Position numbers and translations under genes: made by a program. The notes beneath the pieces are model-generated. The model saw only the letters and a list, made by a program, of their open reading frames with translations, was not told the DNA's origin and ran no database searches. A stretch of DNA of 9,648 bases from Gammaproteobacteria bacterium (lineage in GTDB: Bacteria > Pseudomonadota > Gammaproteobacteria > Steroidobacterales > Steroidobacteraceae). Every line of letters starts with the position of its first letter. Position 1 is the stretch's first letter. Shown here one piece after another: positions 1 through 9,648 of this stretch. The stretch spans positions 1-9,648 of the forward strand of contig RGYP01000048.1 in NCBI GenBank assembly GCA_010031985.1, written 5' to 3'.

Positions 1-60
1 GCGCGCACCCCGAGAATCGCGCCTGCCCGCCCACGGGCGCGAGCCTACGGGCAAAAATGA
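1..60 (+). CDS. Possible 3' end of an upstream gene (hemA expected by synteny), partial
   Basis: The first forward frame is open from the window edge to a TGA at 58-60. That TGA overlaps the prfA start codon as ATGA, the usual sign of translational coupling. The 19 visible residues are rich in Arg, Ala and Pro and match nothing I can recognise. In many gammaproteobacteria hemA (glutamyl-tRNA reductase) lies directly upstream of prfA, so hemA is the natural candidate from context only. The stretch is so short that an open frame here could be chance, and the region could be a non-coding leader instead. Confidence 0.25.
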   Translation, partial: ARTPRIAPARPRARAYGQK

Positions 61-1139
61 AAGACTCCATACGACAACGTCTCGACCGACAGCTCGACCG
101 CTTCGAGGAAGTGGCGCGCCTGCTCGCCGATCCCGGCCTCGATGGTGGCTCGGGCGCCTTCCGCGATTTGTCCATGGAATACGCGAAGCTCACACCGCTT
201 GCCGAGCGTTATCAAGCGTTTCGAGGCCTCGAGCGCGAGCTCGCAGCAGCCAGGGCGCTCGAAAGCGACCATGACCCGGAAATGCGTACGCTCGGCGAGG
301 AAGAAGCGCGCCGCCTCGAAGGGACCGCGGCCGCCGAGGAACTCGCGCTGCGACGGCTTCTGGTGCCTGCCGATCCGCGCGACAGCCGTAACGTTTACCT
401 CGAAATCCGTGCGGGTACCGGCGGCGACGAGGCCGCCATCTTTGCGGGCGATTTGCTGCGCATGTACAGCCGCTACGCCGAACGGCAGGGTTGGCAGGTC
501 GAAACCCTCAGCGAAAGCGCGGGCGAGCATGGCGGCTATCGCGAAGTCATTTGCCGAGTGAGTGGCCACGGGGTCTTCGCCAAACTCAAATTCGAATCGG
601 GCACGCATCGCGTGCAACGCGTACCCGAGACCGAAGCCCAGGGCCGTATCCACACCTCGGCAGTCACGGTGGCGATCTTGCCCGAACTCGACGAGGTCGA
701 AGATATCGAAATCAACCCGGCCGACCTGCGCGTCGATACGTTCCGCGCCTCGGGCGCCGGCGGTCAGCACGTCAACAAAACGGACTCCGCGGTACGCATG
801 ACGCACCTGCCGACCGGCATCGTGGTCGAGTGTCAGGACGAGCGCTCGCAGCACAAGAACCGCAGTCGCGCGCTGTCACTTTTGAAGGCGAGGCTCAAGG
901 CTGCAGAGCAGGAAAAGCGCGAGGCCGCGCAGGCCCGTTCGAGAAAACTGCAGGTGGGCAGCGGCGATCGTTCCGAGCGGATTCGTACCTACAATTTTCC
1001 GCAGGGCCGAGTCACCGACCACCGCATCAATCTGACGCTGTATCAGCTCGATGCCATCGTCGACGGCCGACTCGAAGATCTGATCGAGCCGCTATCGCAG
1101 GAACATCAGGCAGAGCTGCTCGCCGAAGAGGGCATTTGA
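57..1139 (+). CDS. prfA: Peptide chain release factor 1 (RF1)
   Basis: RF1 recognises UAA and UAG stop codons in the ribosomal A site and triggers hydrolysis of peptidyl-tRNA; it is cytosolic. The product is 360 residues, the same size as E. coli RF1, and aligns with it throughout. An N-terminal helical domain covers about residues 1-105. The stop-codon reading tripeptide PxT is PET at 190-192, which marks RF1 rather than RF2 (SPF). The catalytic GGQ loop is at 235-237, in the context SGAGGQHVNKTDSAVR, followed by the conserved ECQDERSQHKN and the C-terminal TYNFPQGRVTDHRINLTLY. The ATG at 57 is chosen because MKDSIRQRLDR matches the family N-terminus, although the frame is open further left and no good Shine-Dalgarno is visible. 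Its 3' end overlaps the opposite-strand membrane protein gene by 34 bp. Gln237 is the expected target of PrmC, encoded nearby. Confidence 0.98.
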   Translation: MKDSIRQRLDRQLDRFEEVARLLADPGLDGGSGAFRDLSMEYAKLTPLAERYQAFRGLERELAAARALESDHDPEMRTLGEEEARRLEGTAAAEELALRRLLVPADPRDSRNVYLEIRAGTGGDEAAIFAGDLLRMYSRYAERQGWQVETLSESAGEHGGYREVICRVSGHGVFAKLKFESGTHRVQRVPETEAQGRIHTSAVTVAILPELDEVEDIEINPADLRVDTFRASGAGGQHVNKTDSAVRMTHLPTGIVVECQDERSQHKNRSRALSLLKARLKAAEQEKREAAQARSRKLQVGSGDRSERIRTYNFPQGRVTDHRINLTLYQLDAIVDGRLEDLIEPLSQEHQAELLAEEGI

Positions 1140-1927
1140 TCGCGCCGATGCCGCAGATCGGCATACGCCGTGATTCCGAAGGCGATCAAGAGCGGCTGGA
1201 AGAGCGCCCCGAGCACCGCGGCCACGATCGAGGCCGCAGGCAGACCCTCGGCCAGCTTGATGAACACGAGCCCGATCAGACTGCCGATGACGAACAGTCC
1301 AAAAACGGTCATGGCGACGACGAGGAGGGTCGCGGCCAGATGACGCCAACTGCCACGCGCCAAGCGCAGCGAACCATCGAGCGCCGTGCGCGGCCCGGCA
1401 GACTCGAACACCACGAGCGCGAGCGCCGGCCAAAACCCGATGAGCAGGTAGATTCCCGGGATCACGAGCAACAGCAAACCCAGAACGACGGCGACGAGCG
1501 CGAGCATCAGCGTAGCGAGCGCACGCGGCAACAAACGCGAGGCCTGCAAAAGATCCGTCGTCAGCGATTCGACGGTCGCCAGATCGCGCGCAGTGTCAGT
1601 CGAGGCTCCCAAAGATTTCGCTCGACGCAGCAAGCTTGCGCGCTGCCGCAGCATCAGCACCAACCAGCACCACAGCGTGCCGACGGCTGCGAGAAGCATC
1701 AATAGCCACCACGGCAGATCTTTGGCCGTATCGAGCGCGAGCGACTGCCCGGTGCTCTGCAGATAAGCGGAGGGCAGCTGCCCGAGCAGCACGGCGAGCA
1801 GCGACAGCGGCAGACAACCGAAGAGCGACTGGCGATAAAGCCCGAAACCCGCATCGAGGATCTCACCGAGGCTCGCTGCGCGCCGCGGCAACAGCAATAG
1901 CGTGGGCAGTGTCGTGGGCGTGGACAT
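1106..1927 (-). CDS. Multi-pass membrane protein of unknown function (GEILDxxFxLYR type)
   Basis: The 273-residue product is strongly hydrophobic. About six membrane segments are visible, near residues 35-56, 72-93, 134-155, 156-174, 197-223 and 231-256. The cytosolic-type N-terminal motif LGEILDAGFGLYRQ (20-33), a LDGSLRLARGSWR segment (183-195) and a basic YADLRHRRD tail (255-263) are shared features of a broad family of uncharacterised bacterial membrane proteins related to the membrane domain of glycerophosphodiester phosphodiesterases. No catalytic domain is attached. The tail ends in a Ser/Ala stretch, encoded where the gene overlaps the end of prfA. The start ATG at 1925-1927 has no clear Shine-Dalgarno. 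It reads away from prmC across a 56-bp spacer. That it is a real gene rather than an antisense shadow is supported by the clean hydrophobic pattern and family motifs; the plus strand here gives only a charged, low-complexity Arg/Glu/Gln translation. Function is unknown; a role in envelope or lipid processes would be a guess. Confidence 0.78.
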   Translation of the reverse strand: MSTPTTLPTLLLLPRRAASLGEILDAGFGLYRQSLFGCLPLSLLAVLLGQLPSAYLQSTGQSLALDTAKDLPWWLLMLLAAVGTLWCWLVLMLRQRASLLRRAKSLGASTDTARDLATVESLTTDLLQASRLLPRALATLMLALVAVVLGLLLLVIPGIYLLIGFWPALALVVFESAGPRTALDGSLRLARGSWRHLAATLLVVAMTVFGLFVIGSLIGLVFIKLAEGLPAASIVAAVLGALFQPLLIAFGITAYADLRHRRDQMPSSASSSA

Positions 1928-1983
1928 GCGGTCGCAATCTAGCAGATGCGCGTACCCCCCGCGCCTCGTGCCAAACTAGCCGC
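1928..1983. other. Divergent spacer between membrane protein gene and prmC
   Basis: This 56-bp gap separates two divergent start codons, so it should contain promoters for both if prmC is not read from elsewhere. I see no convincing -35/-10 pair and no Shine-Dalgarno for either start. The rare tetranucleotide CTAG occurs twice, at 1939-1942 and 1976-1979, in AT-richer patches (CAATCTAG and CAAACTAG) that might be degenerate -10 regions. This is suggestive at most. Confidence 0.3.
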
Positions 1984-2925
1984 ATGGTTCAGCGCGGCAC
2001 GCCTCTCCCCCTCGAAGCCTCACCGCCGATCGACGCAAACCGGCTACCCGCGAATTTGCGCCCGGCAGTGCTCGCGGCCGCAGCGGCGCTGCGTACCGCG
2101 ATGGACCGTGTAGTGATGGACGAAGAGACCGGCACGCTGCGCGAAGCCGAGTCCCTCGTGCTCGCCGCCCTCGCCTTGCCGCGCAGCACGCTCTACGCCG
2201 ACCCGCAACGCGCACTCTCGATCGGCGAGCGCGAGCGTATCGCGCACTGGCTCGCACGGCGCTGCGACGGCGAACCCCTCGCCTATCTTCTGGGCGAACG
2301 CGAGTTTTGGTCGCTGACCTTCGAGGTGAGCCCCGCCGTACTCGTGCCACGCCCCGAAACCGAACTGTTGGTCGAACGTGCGCTGCGCGCCGGCGACACG
2401 CTCGAGGCGGCCGGCATTGCGCTGCCGCGAGTCCTCGATCTCGGTACGGGCTCAGGGGCCATTGCCATTGCGATCGCGCATGAGCGCCCCGGCTGGCAGG
2501 TCACCGCCGTCGAAAGATCCACTGCGGCGCTCGCGGTCGCCCGTCGCAACGCAATGCGCCATGCGACGGTGAATCTCGAGTTGCTCCCCGGGGACTGGTA
2601 CTCGCCTCTCGGCCACCGACGGTTCAACGTGATCGCCTCGAATCCGCCTTACGTGGCTGGCGATGACCCGCACCTCACGGGCGATTCGTTACGACACGAG
2701 CCGCGCGAAGCGTTGACGCCGGGGGGCGATGCATTGGCCGACCTGCGGCGACTCGTCGAAGCAGCGCCGAACCATCTCGAATCGGGAGGCTATTTGCTGC
2801 TCGAGCACGGTGCGACCCAAGGTGCGGAACTGCGCAAACTGCTTGTCTCACGGGGTTTTGCTCACGTAGTCTCGCACCCCGACCTCGCCGGGCACGAGCG
2901 TGTAACCGAGGGGCAGTTACCCTGA
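1984..2925 (+). CDS. prmC: Release factor glutamine methyltransferase PrmC (HemK)
   Basis: PrmC transfers a methyl group from S-adenosylmethionine to the glutamine amide of the GGQ motif in RF1 and RF2, raising termination efficiency. From the ATG at 1984 the product is 313 residues, against 277 in E. coli. The N-terminal helical substrate-binding domain is followed by the conserved linker GEREFWSLTFEVSPAVLVPRP and PETE (124-127). The SAM-binding motif DLGTGSG is at 152-158 and the catalytic NPPY, which holds the substrate glutamine, at 220-223. The C-terminus LLLEHGATQG...HERVTEGQ is typical. The start is uncertain. Alignment of the segment RPAVLAAAAALR with family N-termini argues that an ATG at 2101 (274 residues) cuts too far in. 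TTG 2056 or GTG 2068 are possible alternatives to ATG 1984, and none has a good ribosome site. The gene normally follows prfA directly, but here an opposite-strand gene intervenes. Confidence 0.96.
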   Translation: MVQRGTPLPLEASPPIDANRLPANLRPAVLAAAAALRTAMDRVVMDEETGTLREAESLVLAALALPRSTLYADPQRALSIGERERIAHWLARRCDGEPLAYLLGEREFWSLTFEVSPAVLVPRPETELLVERALRAGDTLEAAGIALPRVLDLGTGSGAIAIAIAHERPGWQVTAVERSTAALAVARRNAMRHATVNLELLPGDWYSPLGHRRFNVIASNPPYVAGDDPHLTGDSLRHEPREALTPGGDALADLRRLVEAAPNHLESGGYLLLEHGATQGAELRKLLVSRGFAHVVSHPDLAGHERVTEGQLP

Positions 2926-2979
2926 TCAGACCCGACTTGCTCGTCCCGCATCCGATCTCATCACTGCAGAGAAATCTTC

Positions 2980-3471
2980 ATGCTCAAATTCAACACCAGC
3001 GCCGGCGACTTCACCGTCGAGCTGTTTGCCAAAGAATCTCCGGAATCGACCGCGAACTTCCTCAAGTACGTCGACGACGGTCACTACGACGGCACGATTT
3101 TCCACCGGGTCATTCCCGGCTTCATGATCCAGGGCGGTGGTTTTGCTTCGGGCATGGAACAGAAAGACACGCGTCCGCCGATCCGCAACGAGGCGACGAA
3201 CGGCATGGAAAATCTGCGCGGCACGCTCGCGATGGCCCGCACCAGCGACATCCACAGCGCCACGGCGCAGTTCTTCATTAATTTGGTGGACAACGACTTC
3301 CTCAACCATCAGCCCGGCAATTACGGCTATGCCGTGTTCGGCCGCGTCACCTCGGGGATGGACGTCGTCGATGCGATCGCCAGTGTGCCGACCACGCGTC
3401 GTCGCGGTCATGGCGACGTCCCGGTCGATGAGGTGATCCTGCACTCCGTCACGCGCGAGACTGCCAACTGA
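2980..3471 (+). CDS. ppiB: Peptidyl-prolyl cis-trans isomerase B (cyclophilin type, cytosolic)
   Basis: This enzyme speeds cis-trans isomerisation of X-Pro peptide bonds during folding. The 163-residue product is almost the same length as E. coli PpiB (164) and consists of a single cyclophilin domain with no signal peptide, so it should be cytosolic. Active-site residues are visible: FHRV at 41-44 with catalytic Arg43, GFMIQGGGF at 47-55 with Gln51, RGTLAMAR at 80-87 and SATAQFFIN at 93-101. Phe107 in DNDFL sits where human cyclophilin A has the cyclosporin-contacting Trp121, as in E. coli PpiB, a form generally less sensitive to cyclosporin. The ATG at 2980 has a weak AGAGA (2968-2972) seven bases upstream. 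A 54-bp spacer separates it from prmC, and its stop codon overlaps the likely start of mtgA, so the two are probably co-translated. Confidence 0.97.
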   Translation: MLKFNTSAGDFTVELFAKESPESTANFLKYVDDGHYDGTIFHRVIPGFMIQGGGFASGMEQKDTRPPIRNEATNGMENLRGTLAMARTSDIHSATAQFFINLVDNDFLNHQPGNYGYAVFGRVTSGMDVVDAIASVPTTRRRGHGDVPVDEVILHSVTRETAN

Positions 3472-4196
3472 AACTCGCACGCCTCGGCAGACTGCTGCTG
3501 CGCGCCGCGCTGCTCGCGGTCGGCGCGTCGGTCGTGCTCGTGCTGCTGTTGCGCTGGGTACCCCCACCGACCTCGGCGTTCATGCTGGCCGCACGGGTCT
3601 CGGCCATGGCAGGCGGAGACTTCGCGTATTCGAATGCCTACGACTGGGAGCCCTTGGAGAGGATCTCGCCACACGCGGCGATGGCGGCGATCGCCGCCGA
3701 AGATCAGTTGTTCCCCTTCCATGCCGGCTTCGACTTCGAGTCGATCCGCAAGGCCGTGCAACACAACGCCAAGAGCAAGCGCAAGCGGGGCGCAAGCACC
3801 ATCTCGCAGCAGGTCGCCAAGAATCTATTTCTTTGGTCGGGTCGCAGTTGGGTACGCAAGGGACTCGAGGTGTGGTTCACCGTACTGATCGAGGCGGTAT
3901 GGCCCAAGGAGCGCATCCTCGAGGTTTACCTCAACGTCGCGGAGTTTGGTCGCGGCACTTGGGGCGTACAGGCCGCTGCACGAAACTTTTTCGGCAAGGA
4001 TGCGGCACGGCTCACCCGCCGCGAGGCTGCCACCCTCGCGGCCGTGTTGCCCAATCCGCAACGCTTGCGTGTCGATCGCCCCTCGCCCTACGTGCAACGC
4101 CGCCGCGATGCGATCATGGCGCAGATGCGCGCGCTTGGGGGGCCGAGCTTTCTGCGTCAGCTCGACGACGAAGAGCCGAGCGCCCCACGCAAGTAA
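3468..4196 (+). CDS. mtgA: Monofunctional biosynthetic peptidoglycan glycosyltransferase, probable CTG start
   Basis: MtgA polymerises lipid II into glycan strands at the periplasmic face of the inner membrane. The family 51 glycosyltransferase motifs all appear, numbered from the start proposed here: AAEDQLFPFHAGFD with catalytic Glu78, RGASTISQQVAKNLFL (Gly108 to Leu122), RKGLE, ILEVYLNVAEFG (about 150-161) and LTRREAATLAAVLPNP. There is no transpeptidase domain, so this is not a class A penicillin-binding protein. Start choice matters. The first ATG/GTG/TTG in frame is GTG at 3534, which would leave only MLVLLLRWV of the membrane anchor. Reading back to the CTG at 3468, which overlaps the ppiB TGA as CTGA, restores a basic MKLARLGR segment and a complete transmembrane helix, and gives 242 residues, the same length as E. 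coli MtgA. The frame is closed by a TGA shortly before that, inside ppiB. Function is secure; the CTG start is an inference. The conservative annotation is 3534-4196. Confidence 0.95.
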   Translation: MKLARLGRLLLRAALLAVGASVVLVLLLRWVPPPTSAFMLAARVSAMAGGDFAYSNAYDWEPLERISPHAAMAAIAAEDQLFPFHAGFDFESIRKAVQHNAKSKRKRGASTISQQVAKNLFLWSGRSWVRKGLEVWFTVLIEAVWPKERILEVYLNVAEFGRGTWGVQAAARNFFGKDAARLTRREAATLAAVLPNPQRLRVDRPSPYVQRRRDAIMAQMRALGGPSFLRQLDDEEPSAPRK

Positions 4197-4244
4197 ACGC
4201 CCAGTGCAAGTGAACGCACCGCGTCATTGAACGCCGCCGCTCGC
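4194..4244. repeat. Three tandem 17-bp units with TRAACGC core in the mtgA/metH convergent spacer
   Basis: The units start at 4194, 4211 and 4228, and read TAAACGCCCAGTGCAAG, TGAACGCACCGCGTCAT and TGAACGCCGCCGCTCGC. The first two are also preceded by GCAAG, so 4189-4200 and 4206-4217 match at 11 of 12 bases. Only the TRAACGC core is shared by all three. Because 17 is not a multiple of 3, the TAA or TGA opening each unit falls in a different forward frame; the first is the mtgA stop. The spacer between the two convergent genes (4197-4248) shows only 4-bp stems, such as GCGT(4221-4224)/ACGC(4231-4234), and no U-tract, so I see no intrinsic terminator. Confidence 0.45.
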
Positions 4245-4248
4245 GTGA

Positions 4249-8045
<3,797 letters not shown>

Positions 8046-8049
<4 letters not shown>

Positions 8050-8912
8050 GCTGCTTCTCTGACCTGCGGACGCATGCCGAGGGCATGGCAGATGGCGTAG
8101 GTCAGCTCGGCACGATTCAGCGTGTAGAAGTGGAATTCATTGACGCCCTGCTCGCGCAGTCGAGACACCTGCTCGATCGCCACGTTGGCGGCGATCAGGC
8201 GGCGGGTCTCGGGGTCATTGTCGAGTCCCGCGAAACGATCCGCCAGCCACTGCGGAATTTTGGCACCGCAGCGCGCCGCAAAGCGCGTGACCTGCGGGAA
8301 GCGGGTGATCGGCAGGATGCCGGGCACGATGCTGATGCCGATACCGACGGCTGCACAGCGATCGCGAAACCGCAGGTAATCGTCGTTGTCGAAGAAAAAC
8401 TGCGTGATCGCCCGATTGGCACCGGCGTCGATCTTGCGGCGCAGGTTGTCGAGATCGGCTGCGGCCGAGGCCGCCTCGGGGTGTGTTTCGGGGTAAGCCG
8501 CCACCGAGATGTCGAAATCGGCGACGCTGCGCAGGCCGGCGACGAGATCGGCACCGTAAGCAAAACCGCCGGGGTGCGGCGTGTAGGTGTCGCTGCCCTG
8601 CGGCGCATCGCCACGCAAGGCAACGATGTGTCGCACGCCTTCGTCCCAATAACGGCGCGCAATCTCCAGCACCTCCTCGCGCGAGGCACCGACGCAGGTG
8701 AGGTGCGGCGCACCGACGAGATCGGTATCGGTCTGGATGCGCTTGACGAGCGCATGCGTGCGATCCCGCGTGGAGCCATCGGCACCGTAGGTCACGGAGG
8801 CGAAGCGCGGCGCGAGCGGTGCCAGGCGCTGCACCGACTGCCAAAGCGTGGCGTCCATCGCCGGATCGCTCGCCGGGAAAAATTCGAACGAGACGCTGAT
8901 CGGTGTGGTCAT
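8046..8912 (-). CDS. metF: 5,10-methylenetetrahydrofolate reductase
   Basis: MetF is a cytosolic FAD enzyme that reduces 5,10-methylene-tetrahydrofolate to 5-methyl-tetrahydrofolate, the methyl donor used by MetH, encoded immediately downstream. The 288-residue product aligns with E. coli MetF (296) from SFEFFP onward. Glu10 in FEFFP corresponds to catalytic Glu28, and Asp102 in VALRGDAP to the FAD-tuning Asp120. ADFDISVAAYPETHPEA, DAGANRAITQFFFD, PGILP and the C-terminal FHFYTLNRAELTYAICH are all present. The usual FFPP is FFPA here, followed by SDPAM. The ATG at 8910-8912 is clearly right: homology begins there, GGAG (8918-8921) stands five bases upstream, and it overlaps the preceding gene's stop as ATGA. 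A longer in-frame reading back to 9131 gives only Arg/Ala-rich antisense-like residues. The tight overlaps on both sides point to translational coupling. Confidence 0.98.
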
Positions 8913-9648
8913 GGGGACTCCAGAAGCAAATTCGTTTCGGTAGTTGCTCGCTCGGGCGAGGCCGCACTCTGCGCACCACGAACCCGACCCCGCGCCACGA
9001 GCACGTGACGCCCCTCCGACTCGACGGGCGCGAGCGTCAGGCAGTCGATGTCGTGCTCGGCCAGCAGCGCCCGCAGTCGTAGCGGTGGAGCGCCCTGCCC
9101 TTCGAGCAAGTCGTAGGGCACCACGAGCCACAACACGCCGCCCTCGACGAGCTGCGCGCGTGCGCGCTGCAGGAGCGAGTCCAGTTGCTCGAGATCGCGT
9201 AATTCTTCGACGAGGGGCGCCTCGAGACTGACATCGAAGTGCCCACCGGCACGCAGCTCCGTAATCGTTTGCACTTCCGCATCGAGGTTCTCGGTCTCGA
9301 GCCAGGACTGCAGCACCGTCTTTTCGGGCTTGGATGCCGCACGCAGCGTAATGTCGTACGCACCAGCCCCCTCAGCCGATTCGTTTTTGAGCACCGACTC
9401 GAGCACCTCGCGGTGCTGACTGCGCAGCAGCACGCGCGCACCGTCGATGTCGCGCTCGAACTCCGTCCCCAGCGCCATCCGCAAATTGCGACCGAAGCGA
9501 CTCGTGATCACCCAATCGGCGGCCGAGCCGCGCAGCGCGGCGCGCGCACCGGCCTCGATCGCATGCAGACGCGCTCGCGCCTCGCGCAGCGCAGCGTCGT
9601 CTGTGGCGAGTCGCGACAACAGCAGGCCCGATAAATCGGCCGCAAAGC
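8909..9648 (-). CDS. Unrecognised protein, possibly methyltransferase-like fold, 5' end outside window
   Basis: The frame is open from the right edge to a TGA at 8909-8911 that overlaps the metF ATG (ATGA), so this gene is very probably co-translated with metF and metH. About 246 residues are visible. An internal TTG at 9617-9619 is a possible start, but the sequence before it (FAADLSGLLL) reads as protein, so the gene is likely truncated by the window. I do not recognise the family. The visible part starts with an amphipathic helical stretch rich in Ala, Arg and Leu. The block FDVSLEAPLVEELRDLEQ, then QLVEGGVLWLVVP, then strands near DCLTLAPV and RHVLVARGRVR, resembles the second half of a class I SAM-dependent methyltransferase (motif IV region, post-motif GG turn, final strands). 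No glycine-rich SAM motif is visible in this fragment. The last 25 or so residues look disordered. It is not S-adenosylhomocysteine hydrolase, the common metF neighbour, because the expected C-terminus is absent. Confidence 0.65.
   Translation of the reverse strand, partial: FAADLSGLLLSRLATDDAALREARARLHAIEAGARAALRGSAADWVITSRFGRNLRMALGTEFERDIDGARVLLRSQHREVLESVLKNESAEGAGAYDITLRAASKPEKTVLQSWLETENLDAEVQTITELRAGGHFDVSLEAPLVEELRDLEQLDSLLQRARAQLVEGGVLWLVVPYDLLEGQGAPPLRLRALLAEHDIDCLTLAPVESEGRHVLVARGRVRGAQSAASPERATTETNLLLESP
8918..8921 (-). promoter_or_regulatory. Ribosome binding site of metF
   Basis: On the minus strand GGAG lies five bases before the metF ATG (8910-8912), inside the end of the upstream gene. 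It is the clearest Shine-Dalgarno in the window and settles the metF start against the longer in-frame alternative. Confidence 0.75.

Noticed and set aside
491..1705. A 404-residue plus-strand frame running from inside prfA across the membrane protein gene
   Set aside because: It is out of frame with prfA, then antisense to a gene with clear transmembrane segments. Its Glu/Arg/Gln/Asp-rich low-complexity translation is what the complement of hydrophobic codons gives.
1636..1983. Upstream extension of prmC to position 1636 (429-residue product)
   Set aside because: The added part is antisense to the membrane protein gene, Ala/Arg-rich and without family similarity; PrmC homology begins well after 1984.
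2926..2979. A sigma-70 promoter for ppiB in the 54-bp gap after prmC
   Set aside because: TTGCTC near 2938 can be paired with a hexamer 17 bp downstream, but that hexamer is far from TATAAT; the match is too weak to annotate.
4197..4248. A bidirectional intrinsic terminator between mtgA and metH
   Set aside because: Only 4-bp stems can be drawn and there is no T- or A-run on either side, so the sequence does not support an intrinsic terminator.
8085..9008. A 307-residue plus-strand frame antisense to metF and the gene before it
   Set aside because: It overlaps a certain gene on the opposite strand, shows no domain, and ends in Arg/Pro-rich residues typical of a shadow frame.
8913..9131. Upstream extension of metF to position 9131
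   Set aside because: Homology starts at the ATG at 8912, which has a GGAG five bases upstream; the extension is out-of-frame reading of the preceding gene.

Overview
This is a GC-rich, tightly packed chromosomal segment, most likely from a gammaproteobacterium. It carries housekeeping genes only. The protein sequences closely resemble E. coli PrfA, PrmC, PpiB, MtgA, MetH and MetF, and the small spacers and strong G/C third positions fit a high-GC member of the class. The sequence alone does not fix the order or genus. There is no sign of phage, transposon, integron, CRISPR, tRNA or rRNA.

Left third (1-2925), translation termination. prfA (release factor RF1, 57-1139, +) and prmC (the methyltransferase that modifies the GGQ glutamine of release factors, 1984-2925, +) are separated by a multi-pass membrane protein gene on the opposite strand (1106-1927, -). 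That gene overlaps the 3' end of prfA tail-to-tail by 34 bp. A 60-base open reading frame at the left edge ends in an ATGA overlap with prfA and may be the end of an upstream hemA, but this is weakly supported.

Middle (2980-4196, +). ppiB (cytosolic cyclophilin) is followed without a gap by mtgA (monofunctional peptidoglycan glycosyltransferase). The full membrane anchor of MtgA can only be encoded if translation begins at a CTG codon overlapping the ppiB stop codon. Downstream is a short convergent spacer with a 17-bp periodic motif that places a stop codon in each forward frame.

Right half (4249-9648, -), methionine cycle operon. Reading leftward from the right edge are an unrecognised gene that runs off the window, metF (5,10-methylenetetrahydrofolate reductase) and metH (cobalamin-dependent methionine synthase). 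They are joined by ATGA and GTGA 4-base overlaps. MetF makes 5-methyl-tetrahydrofolate, and MetH uses it to methylate homocysteine to methionine. The promoter, and any SAM, SAH or cobalamin control element, would lie beyond the right edge.

No gap longer than about 60 bases lacks a gene, and I see no convincing new system. The points most worth checking are the probable CTG start of mtgA, the unknown gene coupled to metF-metH, the membrane gene inserted between prfA and prmC, and the extended N-terminus of MetH.
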